Below, one piece after another: positions 1 to 8,862 of a stretch of DNA of 64,000 bases. The notes beneath the pieces were generated by a model. That model saw nothing but the letters and a program-made list of their open reading frames with translations. It did no database searches and was not told where the DNA came from. Source of the DNA: Microvirga sp. 17 mud 1-3 (GTDB lineage: Bacteria; Pseudomonadota; Alphaproteobacteria; Rhizobiales; Beijerinckiaceae); assembly GCF_003151255.1 (NCBI RefSeq), contig NZ_CP029481.1, positions 2,356,001 to 2,420,000 of the forward strand. The letters run 5' to 3'. Positions within the stretch are counted from its first letter, which is position 1. Every line of letters begins with the position of its first letter. The position numbers and the translations under genes are program-made.

Positions 1-1313
1 AGGTGGAGCCGGATCTTGCCGTTGGGTACGAGATGCCCGACGAGCGGACCTATCTCTTCAAACTTCGCCAGGGCGTGAAATTCCACAACGGCCAGGACTT
101 CACGGCTGAGGACGTTAAATATACCTTCGACCGCATCCTCGATCCGGCTACCGCGAGCCGCCTGCGCGCCCAATATGCCAGCATCGAGAACGTCACGGTC
201 GTCGATCCCTTCACTGTGCGCTTCACGCTGAAGACGCGCGATGCCGCATTCCTGAGCTATCTGGCGAGCAACCCGGACGGTGCCATCGTGCCGAAGGGGG
301 TCGAGGATCTGGCCACCAAGCCGGTCGGGACCGGCCCATTCATCTTCGAGTCCTATCAACCCAACCAGCAATTCACGCTGGCGCGCAATCCGAACTACTT
401 CGAGGAAGGGCAACCCTATCTCGATAAGGTCGTGTTCAAGTTCTACAAGGACCAGGCAACGCTCTCCTCCGCGCTGCGGTCCAAGACCATCGACATGACG
501 TGGCTGAAGGATCCCAAAGTGGCGGCGCTGATGGCGCGCGCCTCCAAGGACTTCGTCTCGGCACCGGGCCAGACCTCCCGCACCTTCCCGGTCTGGCTCA
601 ACATGAAGGCGCCGCCACTCAATGATGTCAGAGTCCGCCGGGCACTGAGCCTTGCGACGGACAGGCAGGCCTGCCTTCAGACCGTTCTCGGGGGCTCCGG
701 CAAGGTCGGCGCCATGATCCCGGAAAGCCAAGTTGGCGGCTATGACGGCGTCGGTGAAATGCCGTACTACAAACACGATCCGGCAGCCGCCAAGGCGCTG
801 CTGGCGGAAGCAGGCTTTCCGGATGGCATTGATCTCGGCGAATACATCGTCGTTGCGGCCAATCCCCTCGACGTCGCCTGCGCACAGATCCTTCAGCAGC
901 AATGGCAGGCGGCCGGTATCAAGGTGCGGATTGTGCCTATGGAGACGGCGCCGCTCCTCAACCATTGGAGTGCAGGCACCTGGCCGACTCTGTTGTCCGT
1001 CGCCCTTTCGTGGACGCCGGATTCCGACGCCATCCTCCAGTACGTCAATTCCCAGAGCAAATTCGGCAAGGCAATGGGCATCACCGACGAATCTCTTGAT
1101 CGGATGATGGCCGAGGCACGGGCCGAGACGGACAATACCAAGCGTGCGGAGAAGAACCTCGCGATTCAGAAGCACATCGCCGATCAGGCTTATATTCTAC
1201 AGATCTATCAGTACCCCCTGCGCTGGGAGATCTGGTGGAATTACGTCGAGGGCTATGTTCCACTGGCGGCGAACATCCGCTCCTACGTTCGGACCACTTG
1301 GCTGAAGGACTGA
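1..1313 (+). CDS. Family 5 ABC transporter substrate-binding protein (5' truncated by window edge)
   Basis: Periplasmic solute-binding subunit of a dipeptide/oligopeptide-type ABC importer. About 436 residues are visible; the frame is open to the left edge, so the signal peptide and roughly the first 60-80 residues lie outside the window. The readable start contains the family 5 signature (LRQGVKFHNGQDFTAEDV), followed by the GTGPF motif and the downstream ARNPNYF segment typical of DppA/OppA proteins. It heads a run of two permease and two ATPase genes on the same strand, so it supplies substrate specificity to that transporter. The ligand cannot be read from sequence; family members bind peptides, nickel, opines, glutathione or sugars. 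The first visible GTG is not the real start. Confidence 0.93.
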   Translation, partial: VEPDLAVGYEMPDERTYLFKLRQGVKFHNGQDFTAEDVKYTFDRILDPATASRLRAQYASIENVTVVDPFTVRFTLKTRDAAFLSYLASNPDGAIVPKGVEDLATKPVGTGPFIFESYQPNQQFTLARNPNYFEEGQPYLDKVVFKFYKDQATLSSALRSKTIDMTWLKDPKVAALMARASKDFVSAPGQTSRTFPVWLNMKAPPLNDVRVRRALSLATDRQACLQTVLGGSGKVGAMIPESQVGGYDGVGEMPYYKHDPAAAKALLAEAGFPDGIDLGEYIVVAANPLDVACAQILQQQWQAAGIKVRIVPMETAPLLNHWSAGTWPTLLSVALSWTPDSDAILQYVNSQSKFGKAMGITDESLDRMMAEARAETDNTKRAEKNLAIQKHIADQAYILQIYQYPLRWEIWWNYVEGYVPLAANIRSYVRTTWLKD

Positions 1314-1352
1314 CGCCTTGGCCATGACTATCCTGCACGCCGGAGCGGCGTC

Positions 1353-2294
1353 ATGAGGCGCGTCATATTCGTGCGGTCGATGTGGATGGGGGCGATCCTT
1401 CTTGGGGTCTCCTTCGTCGCCTTCATGCTCATGAGGGCCCTGCCGGGCGATTTCGTCCTGGCAGCGGCCGGCGCTCAGATGCTCCAACCGGACGTGCTGG
1501 ACGCGATGCGCCGAGACCTCGGCCTCAACCGCCCACTGATCGAGCAATACATCTCCTGGTTGGGCGCTGCGCTGCAAGGCGACTTCGGCACATCCTTTGT
1601 GACGCGGCAGCCGGTTCTCCAGGAGTTGTGGCCTCGCCTCCTGGTGACCCTCGAGCTCACCTTCATCGCGGCCATCATCGCTCTTATCATGGGCGTCGGC
1701 ACGGGCATCGCATCAGCGCGCCTTCGAGGAGCGGCGGACTGGATCGTACGCCTCTACAATGGGTTCATCCTCGCCGTACCGAACTTCGTCGTGGGCACGT
1801 TAATCGTCCTTCTGGTCGGCCTCTATTTTCCCGAACTTGCTGTCCTCGGCTACGTGCCCTTCCGCGAAAACCCCATTGGAAACGTCACCGGCCTGATCCT
1901 CCCCGCCCTTGCGCTGGCCCTCGCGATCTCGGTCACTATATCCGAAAATACGCGGGCGGCCGTGCTTGAGGTGTCGAACCAGGACTTCGTGATGGTCGCG
2001 CGCGCCAAGGGTCTGCGGCCCCGGACGATCCTCTGGAACTACCTGATGCGGAACGCCTTGACGCCCATCATCACCGTTACGGGACTACAGGTCGCAACCC
2101 TCCTTGGGGGCAGTATTCTCGTGGAGACGATTTTCGCCATACCTGGAATGGGTCAGTACCTATTCGATTCCATCACGAGCCGCGACTACCCTGTCATTCA
2201 GGCCATCGTTCTCGTCGCAGCCGCCTGTGTCGTCCTCGTCAACACATTGGCGGACATTGCCTACGCTCATGCGGATGCGAGGGTGGAGGCATGA
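1353..2294 (+). CDS. ABC transporter permease, DppB/OppB type
   Basis: Inner-membrane permease of 313 residues, about six membrane spans, beginning with the family's usual short cytoplasmic tip and first helix (ILLGVSFVAFMLMRALPGD). The cytoplasmic coupling loop DFVMVARAKGL, which contacts the ATPase, lies near residues 210-220. It pairs with the next gene, whose ATG overlaps this stop by four bases (ATGA), indicating translational coupling. The gap of 39 bases from the binding-protein gene fits one operon. Length is normal for DppB. Assignment to the dipeptide/oligopeptide family is firm; the substrate is unknown. Confidence 0.95.
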   Translation: MRRVIFVRSMWMGAILLGVSFVAFMLMRALPGDFVLAAAGAQMLQPDVLDAMRRDLGLNRPLIEQYISWLGAALQGDFGTSFVTRQPVLQELWPRLLVTLELTFIAAIIALIMGVGTGIASARLRGAADWIVRLYNGFILAVPNFVVGTLIVLLVGLYFPELAVLGYVPFRENPIGNVTGLILPALALALAISVTISENTRAAVLEVSNQDFVMVARAKGLRPRTILWNYLMRNALTPIITVTGLQVATLLGGSILVETIFAIPGMGQYLFDSITSRDYPVIQAIVLVAAACVVLVNTLADIAYAHADARVEA

Positions 2295-3172
2295 GCGACG
2301 CTGCGACCACGAACGAACGCCCCCTGGCCGATGCCACGCCTTCAGCAGCGCGCCGGATATGGCCCAGCGCTGGGCAATGGCTGTTAGGCCTTGGGCTTGT
2401 GATGCTGGCAGCCCTGGTGCTGTTGACCCTTCTCGCTCCCTTGATTGCACCTTACGACCCCTCTGCCACTTCGCCCAATTCCCTGGAAGGCTCGAGCGCA
2501 CAGCACTGGCTCGGAACCGACGCGATCGGCCGTGATGTGCTGAGCCGCATCCTCGTCGGTGGACGCACGACCCTCTTTGTTACCTTCACGGCTGTCGCAT
2601 TCGCTCTCCTCGCCGGGCTCGTCCTCGGGCTCGTCAGCGGCTATGTCGGCGGCTGGGTGGACGAGGCGATCATGCGCGTGCTGGACGTGGTCTTCGCCTT
2701 CCCGGTCTTCCTTCTTGCCATCGCGGTCGTTGCCGCCCTCGGGCCGACAGTGCCGAACCTCATTCTGACAATTGCCATCGTCTACACGCCGGCCATGTCC
2801 CGCGTTGTGCGAGCGCCAGTGCTCAGCGTCAAAAAATGGGATCACGTCGAGGCAGCCCGAAGTATCGGCATGAGTGAGTTTCGGATCGTCATTCGGCATG
2901 TTCTGCCGATGGTCGTGTCGCCCATTGTTGTCGCGACGAGCCTTACCCTGGCACAGACGATCTTCACTGTCACGGCCCTGTCCTTCCTTGGGCTCGGACC
3001 GCCTCCGCCAGATCCTAACTGGGGTGGCATGCTGGCCGATGCGCGCCAGTTCATGGAACTTGCTCCGTTGACCGTCGTCGGCCCGGCTGTTGCCATCGTC
3101 TTTGCAACGCTCACCTTCATTATTCTTGCGAATGGGTTGAGGGAAGTTCTCGATGTGGGGAGCAGCCGGTGA
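2291..3172 (+). CDS. ABC transporter permease, DppC/OppC type
   Basis: Second permease of the importer, 293 residues. The N-terminus has a proline-rich cytoplasmic tail and one helix followed by the family motif HWLGTDAIGRDVLSRILVGG. The coupling loop DHVEAARSIGM lies near residue 190, and the C-terminal region carries the LSFLGLGPPPPDPNWG motif typical of DppC. It starts inside the stop of the DppB-like gene, and its own stop overlaps the GTG of the following ATPase by four bases, so four genes are translationally linked. It forms the membrane channel as a heterodimer with the preceding product. Confidence 0.95.
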   Translation: MSDAATTNERPLADATPSAARRIWPSAGQWLLGLGLVMLAALVLLTLLAPLIAPYDPSATSPNSLEGSSAQHWLGTDAIGRDVLSRILVGGRTTLFVTFTAVAFALLAGLVLGLVSGYVGGWVDEAIMRVLDVVFAFPVFLLAIAVVAALGPTVPNLILTIAIVYTPAMSRVVRAPVLSVKKWDHVEAARSIGMSEFRIVIRHVLPMVVSPIVVATSLTLAQTIFTVTALSFLGLGPPPPDPNWGGMLADARQFMELAPLTVVGPAVAIVFATLTFIILANGLREVLDVGSSR

Positions 3173-3987
3173 CCGCGGACGGACCCATTTTGAGTGTGCG
3201 CGACCTGACGGCACGCATCGTCACGCGCAAACAGACGGTCGAGGCCGTCAAGGGCATCACCTTCGATATCAAGCGCGGTGAGGCGGTCGGCTTCATCGGG
3301 GAATCCGGTTGCGGCAAGAGCGTAACGGCCCGCGCCATCATGCGTCTCGCGCCTGAAGGCATGCGGGTCGATTTAGGCGGATCGGTAAATTTTTGCGGCC
3401 AGGACCTTCTCGCCGTAAGCGAAACTGACATGCGAAACATCCGGGGGCGGCGCATCGCCATGGTGTTTCAGGATCCGATGACTTCTCTCAACCCGGTCAT
3501 CACCGTAGGCGCCCAGATCGAGGACATGCTGCGCCGCCATACCGGCCTGTCGGGACCAGCCGCCCGGGAGCGGGCAATCGAGCTGCTCGATCAGGTCGGC
3601 ATCCCCTTCCCTGCTCGAAGGATCGACGATTATCCGCATCAGTTCTCCGGCGGCATGCGCCAGCGGGCGCTTATTGCCATCGCGATTTCCTGCGATCCGG
3701 ACCTTCTGATCGCGGATGAGCCGACCACGGCTCTCGACGTCACCGTTCAGGCACAGATCCTGCGCCTGCTGCTGCGTCTGAGGGAAGAAAGGGGCATGTC
3801 GCTGATGCTGATTACGCACGATTTCGGCGTCGTTGCCGGGATGGTGGAAAGGGTAAACGTCATGTATGGCGGCAGAATCGTCGAAACGGCCGGCATCGAC
3901 GAAATTTTCCGGGCGCCTTCTCATGAGTACACCCGGGCTCTGCTCGATGCCGTTCCGCGCCTGCATCGCGAGGGAGCCGAGCCATGA
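3169..3987 (+). CDS. ABC transporter ATP-binding protein, DppD/OppD type
   Basis: Cytoplasmic ATPase of 272 residues. Walker A is GESGCGKS near residue 45, the signature is FSGGMRQR near 160, and Walker B with the D-loop is [12 protein letters not shown] near 180, followed by the H-loop in LITHDFG. The start is a GTG overlapping the upstream permease stop (GTGA); no better ATG is in frame nearby. It is shorter than many DppD proteins because the cysteine-containing C-terminal oligopeptide/dipeptide region is mostly missing. It would pair with the next ATPase to energise the importer. Confidence 0.94.
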   Translation: MTADGPILSVRDLTARIVTRKQTVEAVKGITFDIKRGEAVGFIGESGCGKSVTARAIMRLAPEGMRVDLGGSVNFCGQDLLAVSETDMRNIRGRRIAMVFQDPMTSLNPVITVGAQIEDMLRRHTGLSGPAARERAIELLDQVGIPFPARRIDDYPHQFSGGMRQRALIAIAISCDPDLLIADEPTTALDVTVQAQILRLLLRLREERGMSLMLITHDFGVVAGMVERVNVMYGGRIVETAGIDEIFRAPSHEYTRALLDAVPRLHREGAEP

Positions 3988-4937
3988 CCGTCGTGTCCCC
4001 CTTGGTTTCCGTACAGGATTTGTCGGTCTCGTTTCCTTCTCGGGGCCGCCATCCGGCCTTCATGGCCGTCAACGGCGTATCGTTCGACATCGCGCCGGGC
4101 GAGACTCTCGGCCTCGTCGGTCAATCGGGTTCCGGAAAGACAACAACGGGGCGAGCAGTCCTCCAGCTCCAGAAGATCTCATCTGGATCGGTCAAGCTGC
4201 GCGGACGCGAACTCACCACCATGCCGCAAGGGGAATTGCGGCGCATGCGTCGCCACATGCAGTTCGTCCTGCAGAACCCCTATTCGAGCCTGCATCCGCG
4301 CATGACGATTGCCCAGACGCTCATGGAGCCCCTGATCGTCCACGAAGCGGTGCCCAAAACACGCTATCGGGAGCGCGTGGCGGAACTGTTGGAACTCGTC
4401 AGCATGGATCCGTCCGTGATGGACCGCTATCCACACGCATTCTCCGGCGGTCAGCGCCAGCGCATCGTCATCGCCAGGGCTTTGGCGGTCAATCCCGACT
4501 TCGTGGTCTGCGACGAGCCCGTCTCGGCTCTCGACGTTCGCACGCAGGCGCAGATCGTCGCCCTACTGCACTCCCTTCAAGAGAAGCTCAAGTTGTCCTA
4601 TCTCTTCATCGCACACGACCTCGCCATCGTGCGCGAGGTCTGCCACAAGGTGGCCGTGATGTACCGGGGAGAAATCGTAGAAAAGGGTGAGGTTTCCCAA
4701 GTCTACGACAACCCTTCGCATCCGTATACGCAGATATTGTTCGATTCCGCGCCGGTGCTCGATCCCGCCCTGCAGCGTCGGCGCCTTCAGATGACGCCGC
4801 CCGATCCATCGGTCCTGGTGGCAGGCCGTCCCGACGAGACATGCGCCCTCGGCGAAATTCATGCCGGAACCGGCACAGCCCCGTGGCACGAGATCGCGCC
4901 AGGCCACGGCGTCTCGTGCCGTTATCGGCCGGCCTGA
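3984..4937 (+). CDS. ABC transporter ATP-binding protein, DppF/OppF type
   Basis: Second cytoplasmic ATPase, 317 residues, ATG overlapping the preceding stop by four bases. Walker A is GQSGSGKTT near residue 48, the signature is FSGGQRQR near 153 and Walker B is FVVCDEPVSALD. The C-terminal tail after residue 250 resembles the oligopeptide-transporter C-terminal region but with few of the usual cysteines. It ends the five-gene + strand operon. Only three bases separate its stop from the stop of the convergent permease gene of a second transporter, leaving no room for a conventional terminator between the two operons. Confidence 0.94.
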   Translation: MTVVSPLVSVQDLSVSFPSRGRHPAFMAVNGVSFDIAPGETLGLVGQSGSGKTTTGRAVLQLQKISSGSVKLRGRELTTMPQGELRRMRRHMQFVLQNPYSSLHPRMTIAQTLMEPLIVHEAVPKTRYRERVAELLELVSMDPSVMDRYPHAFSGGQRQRIVIARALAVNPDFVVCDEPVSALDVRTQAQIVALLHSLQEKLKLSYLFIAHDLAIVREVCHKVAVMYRGEIVEKGEVSQVYDNPSHPYTQILFDSAPVLDPALQRRRLQMTPPDPSVLVAGRPDETCALGEIHAGTGTAPWHEIAPGHGVSCRYRPA

Positions 4938-4940
4938 GCG

Positions 4941-5888
4941 CTACTTATACTCGATGCGTGGATCGATATAAGCGTAGAACACGTCAACCGAGAGGTTGAT
5001 GAGGATGTAGATCAACATGATCACGATGATGCAGCCCTGGATCAAGGGATAATCCCGTGTGCTGATAGCCTGGATGAGCAGCCGCCCGAGCCCCGGATAT
5101 GTGAACACGGCCTCGGTGACGACGGCGCCACCGATGAAGTTCGCCATCATCAAGCCAACGATGGTGACGAACGGCAGAAGCGCGTTGCGGAGGATGTGGA
5201 CGCTGACCACCTGCCATTCCGGCAACCCCTTCGACCGCGCCGTGCGAATATAATCCGAGCGCATCTCGGTGACCAGCGATGCACGCAGGAACCGGGCCAG
5301 CACCCCTGACACATAAACGCCGAGGGTTACGGCCGGCAGGATGAGGTTGCGCAAAGCCGCGACAGGATCTTCCCACAGTGGAACATAGGCGGAAGCGGAC
5401 GGGAGCCAGCGCATCTCCACCGAGAACCACAGGATGAGCAGGATGCCGAGCCAGAAGGTCGGTACCCCTAGTGTCATCGCGTTCCAGAGGGACAGGATGC
5501 GGTCGACCCAGGATCCGGGCTTAAGGGCACTGATGATCGCGACCGGAATGCCAAGTACGAGTGAAACGAGAGTCGCCATAAAGGCGAGCTGGAACGTCGC
5601 CGGCAGGCGCTCTGCGACCAGTCCGAGCACTGGTGCGCTGGCGTGGATGGACGTGCCGAGATCGCCGCGAAGAGCGCGCCAGAGCCAATCCGCGTATTGC
5701 ACCAGGATGGGCCGGTCGAGCCCGTATTGCGCAGTCGCGGCTGCGATCTGCTCGGGGGTCGCGTTCTCGCCGACAAGCACCGAAACTGGATCGCCAGGTA
5801 CCGCATAGATGATCGCCCACACGGCGGCCGAGCCAAGAAGGAGGACGGGAACGAGATGGAACAGCCGTCTGAGGACATATCCGATCAT
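4941..5888 (-). CDS. ABC transporter permease, DppB/OppB type (second transporter)
   Basis: Inner-membrane permease of 315 residues starting at ATG 5888 (MIGYVLRRLFHLVPVLLLG). A longer reading frame exists upstream but would run into the neighbouring permease, and this ATG gives the classic family N-terminus, four bases after the upstream stop. It has about six spans, a coupling loop SDYIRTARSKGL near residue 200, and the end motif DVFYAYIDPRIEYK usual for DppB. It is the last gene of a - strand operon: binding protein, fused ATPase, DppC, DppB. Confidence 0.95.
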   Translation of the reverse strand: MIGYVLRRLFHLVPVLLLGSAAVWAIIYAVPGDPVSVLVGENATPEQIAAATAQYGLDRPILVQYADWLWRALRGDLGTSIHASAPVLGLVAERLPATFQLAFMATLVSLVLGIPVAIISALKPGSWVDRILSLWNAMTLGVPTFWLGILLILWFSVEMRWLPSASAYVPLWEDPVAALRNLILPAVTLGVYVSGVLARFLRASLVTEMRSDYIRTARSKGLPEWQVVSVHILRNALLPFVTIVGLMMANFIGGAVVTEAVFTYPGLGRLLIQAISTRDYPLIQGCIIVIMLIYILINLSVDVFYAYIDPRIEYK

Positions 5889-5892
5889 GGGA

Positions 5893-6768
5893 TCACGCTG
5901 CTCCTTCTGAACCGGTTTTACGCAGTTCGTAACGCTCGCCGAGCAGGTCCGCCATCGCGCGTCCGATGGCATCGAACGACAGGATGGTGAGGGTCAAAAT
6001 CAGGCCCGGCAGAACCGCATAGTATGGGGCCTCGTGCAGATAGGACTTGCCGGATCGCAGCATCTCGCCCCAGCTCGGAGTTGGCGGCGCGACGCCGACC
6101 CCAAGGAAGGCCAAGGCCGCCTCAAGGAGGATCGCGACCGAACACAGTACCACGACCTGCACCAGGATCGGGCTCCAGGAATTTGGCAGGATGGTCCGGA
6201 ACATGTTGTACCGGGCGCTGCCGCCGAAGGCCTCCACGGCCACCACGAAGTCTCGGCTTCGCAATGTCAGCGTCTGTGCCCGCGTAATGCGGGCAAAGCT
6301 CGGGATGCCGGTGATCCCGACCGCGATGATCGCCGCGACTTGGCTGCGACCGAGGATCGCGATCAGCGCCATTGCAAAGAGAATGGCCGGCAGCGTCATC
6401 ATCACGTCGACGAGACGCATGAGTGTCGCATCGCGCCACCCACCGAAGAACCCGCTGACCAGCCCCATGGGCACACCAACGGCGGCCGCAATGACGACAG
6501 CGCCTGCGGCCGTGGTCAGGGAGGTTCGTGCGCCATAGACCACACGGGCGAAAATGTCCCGGCCGAGCTCATCGGTTCCGAACCAATTGGTGCTGGATGG
6601 ACCTTTCAAGGCATCGACCAAGCGCTGCCGGAACGGATCGAAGGGCAGCAGATCCGCAAAAACTGCCATGAGCGAGACGAAAAGCAAGAAGGCAAGTGCC
6701 GCCGCCGCCCCCTTATGTCGCCACAGCGCGCGAATGAAAGTGCCGATACGGCTCGACGCAGCACTCAT
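5893..6768 (-). CDS. ABC transporter permease, DppC/OppC type (second transporter)
   Basis: Permease of 291 residues from ATG 6768, which overlaps the stop of the upstream fused ATPase by four bases. The family motif NWFGTDELGRDIFARVVYGA follows the first helix, and the coupling loop DFVVAVEAFGG lies near residue 190. The C-terminal LAFLGVGVAPPTPSWG motif is the DppC hallmark. The frame extends further upstream but only as a shadow of the ATPase gene. It acts with the DppB-like protein encoded immediately downstream. Confidence 0.95.
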   Translation of the reverse strand: MSAASSRIGTFIRALWRHKGAAAALAFLLFVSLMAVFADLLPFDPFRQRLVDALKGPSSTNWFGTDELGRDIFARVVYGARTSLTTAAGAVVIAAAVGVPMGLVSGFFGGWRDATLMRLVDVMMTLPAILFAMALIAILGRSQVAAIIAVGITGIPSFARITRAQTLTLRSRDFVVAVEAFGGSARYNMFRTILPNSWSPILVQVVVLCSVAILLEAALAFLGVGVAPPTPSWGEMLRSGKSYLHEAPYYAVLPGLILTLTILSFDAIGRAMADLLGERYELRKTGSEGAA

Positions 6769-8861
6769 TCTCCAAACTCCATCGAAGCCCTGCGGATTGT
6801 GGGACCCGCTTGAGCAACATCGGGATAGTGGCAGGCGACGAGGGTCGAGGCTCCCGGCAGATGCAGCGCACCCGGGACTTCCCGGCGGCAGCGGTCGTTT
6901 GCCCGGAAGCACCGGGGATGGAAGGTGCAGCCCGGTGGCGGAGCTGCAGGATTGGGAATCTCGCCTTCGAGAACGATGCGCCGTCGCGTACGGCCGTAGG
7001 ATGGATCAGCCACCGGTGCCGCCGACAGCAAGCTCTGAGTATAGGGATGGCTCGGCGCGTCGTAGAGCTCATCCCGCGTTGCCTGCTCGATGATGCGGCC
7101 GAGATACATGACGGCGACACGATCCGAAATGTGCTGCACGACCGACAGGTTGTGGGAGATGAAGAGATAGGCGAGCCGCAGCTCCTTCTGCAGGTCCTGA
7201 AGCAGGTTGAGAACCTGCGCCTGAATGGAGACATCAAGCGCCGATACGGGCTCGTCGAGGATGAGCAGGCGCGGGTTGAGGGCAAGCGCCCGGGCGATCC
7301 CGATACGCTGGCGCTGCCCGCCCGAGAACTCGCTCGGATAGCGACCGAACATGGTTCGCGACAGGCCGACCATTTCGAACAGCTCGGCGATACGCCTTGC
7401 CCCGCCCGCTTCCTCGTAAAGGCCGTGCAGGCGCAGGGGCTCAGCCACAATCTCCTCTACCGGCAGAACCGGATTGAGGGCCGCATAGGGATCCTGGAAG
7501 ACATATTGCATCCACCTGCGTGCCTCGCGCATTCGTCCGGCGGACAGGTTGAGAATCGAGCGCCCCTCGAAGCGTACGTCTCCCCCGGAGGCCGGAATGA
7601 GACCCATGATGGAGCGGGCGGTGGTCGTCTTCCCGCAGCCGGACTCACCGACAAGGCTCACCGTCTCGCCCGCCCGCACCGTGAGACTGACCCCGTCCAC
7701 GGCGCGTACCCATCCGACGACGCGCTTGAGAATGCCCGCCCGCACCGGAAAGTGAACCTTCAGGGCATCAATTTCGAGGAGAGGCTGCCCGATTGAGCTG
7801 CTCGTGGGAGCGACAAACTCTTCTCGGCGCAAGCTAACGGGGGCCCGCGTCTCATCGACGAAATGGCATGCCGCCTTGTGCCCGCTTCCGACGGATCGCA
7901 GTGGAGGCTCCTCCGTCCGGCACGGGGCACGGTCGCTGCCGAGGGCACAACGCGGATGGAAGGGGCAACCACCTGGGAGTGTCTCCGCCGTGGCCGGCTG
8001 GCCCGGGATAGCGTCTAATCTTGTACCGACCCCCTCGCCCCGCGGAATGCTGCGGAGCAGAGCCCGGGTATAAGGATGGCGGGGCGAGGAGAAAATCTCG
8101 TCGACGGTGCCGGTTTCGACGATGCGTCCGGCATACATGACCGCAACGCGGTGAGCGACCTCGGCGACCACACCGAGATCATGGGTGATCAGGATGACGG
8201 CGGCGGAAGTATCCGCCTGCCGGCGCTGGAGAAGCGACAGGACCTGCGCCTGGACGGTCACATCAAGGGCCGTAGTCGGCTCGTCCGCAATGATGAGCCT
8301 CGGCCGGCCCGCCATAGCCATGGCAATCACCGCCCGCTGGCGCATCCCGCCCGAAAACTGGTGCGGATATTGCTGAACCCGGTTGACCGGATCGGCAATG
8401 TCCACCTCTCGCAGCAGCTCGGCAGCGCGCTCATTCGCGTCGGAGGGTTTGAGGCGGCCGTGAGTAACCTCGCCCTCCACAATCTGGCGCCCGACGCGCA
8501 GGACAGGGTTCAACGTTGTGGCCGGGTCCTGGAAGATGAATCCAAGGTCTCGGCCCCTCACCTGTCGTAGGGTTTCGGGGGCCGCGCCCACGATCTCAGT
8601 CCCCCCGAGGCGGATCGAACCCGAGACCCTTGCGCCACCCGGCAGCAGTCCGGCGACAGCAAGAGACGTAACACTCTTGCCGGAACCGGATTCGCCAACA
8701 ATGCAGAACACCTCGTTCGCGAACACGTCGAAACTGATGCCGCGTACGACGGACACCGATTTCTCGGTGCCGCCGAACGCGACAGTCAGATCACGCACGG
8801 ACAGAATTGGCGTCGTCAACGGCGCGCCCTGTACTTGCGCGAGAACGTCACTGGCGACCAC
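6765..8861 (-). CDS. Fused dual ATP-binding protein of dipeptide-type ABC transporter (DppD-DppF fusion)
   Basis: A 698-residue protein carrying two complete ABC ATPase domains. Domain 1 (about residues 18-265) has Walker A GESGSGKS, signature FSGGMRQR and Walker [13 protein letters not shown]. It is followed by a cysteine-containing oligopeptide C-terminal motif (CPFHPRCALGSDRAPC). Domain 2 (about 365-600) has GESGCGKT, FSGGQRQR and LILDEPVSALD, followed by CTFHPRCFRANDRC. The start is GTG 8861, one base after the stop of the upstream binding-protein gene; no in-frame ATG serves better. It is equivalent to the two separate ATPases of the convergent transporter. Such fusions are common in Alphaproteobacteria. 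Confidence 0.95.
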   Translation of the reverse strand: MVASDVLAQVQGAPLTTPILSVRDLTVAFGGTEKSVSVVRGISFDVFANEVFCIVGESGSGKSVTSLAVAGLLPGGARVSGSIRLGGTEIVGAAPETLRQVRGRDLGFIFQDPATTLNPVLRVGRQIVEGEVTHGRLKPSDANERAAELLREVDIADPVNRVQQYPHQFSGGMRQRAVIAMAMAGRPRLIIADEPTTALDVTVQAQVLSLLQRRQADTSAAVILITHDLGVVAEVAHRVAVMYAGRIVETGTVDEIFSSPRHPYTRALLRSIPRGEGVGTRLDAIPGQPATAETLPGGCPFHPRCALGSDRAPCRTEEPPLRSVGSGHKAACHFVDETRAPVSLRREEFVAPTSSSIGQPLLEIDALKVHFPVRAGILKRVVGWVRAVDGVSLTVRAGETVSLVGESGCGKTTTARSIMGLIPASGGDVRFEGRSILNLSAGRMREARRWMQYVFQDPYAALNPVLPVEEIVAEPLRLHGLYEEAGGARRIAELFEMVGLSRTMFGRYPSEFSGGQRQRIGIARALALNPRLLILDEPVSALDVSIQAQVLNLLQDLQKELRLAYLFISHNLSVVQHISDRVAVMYLGRIIEQATRDELYDAPSHPYTQSLLSAAPVADPSYGRTRRRIVLEGEIPNPAAPPPGCTFHPRCFRANDRCRREVPGALHLPGASTLVACHYPDVAQAGPTIRRASMEFGE

Positions 8862-8862
8862 C

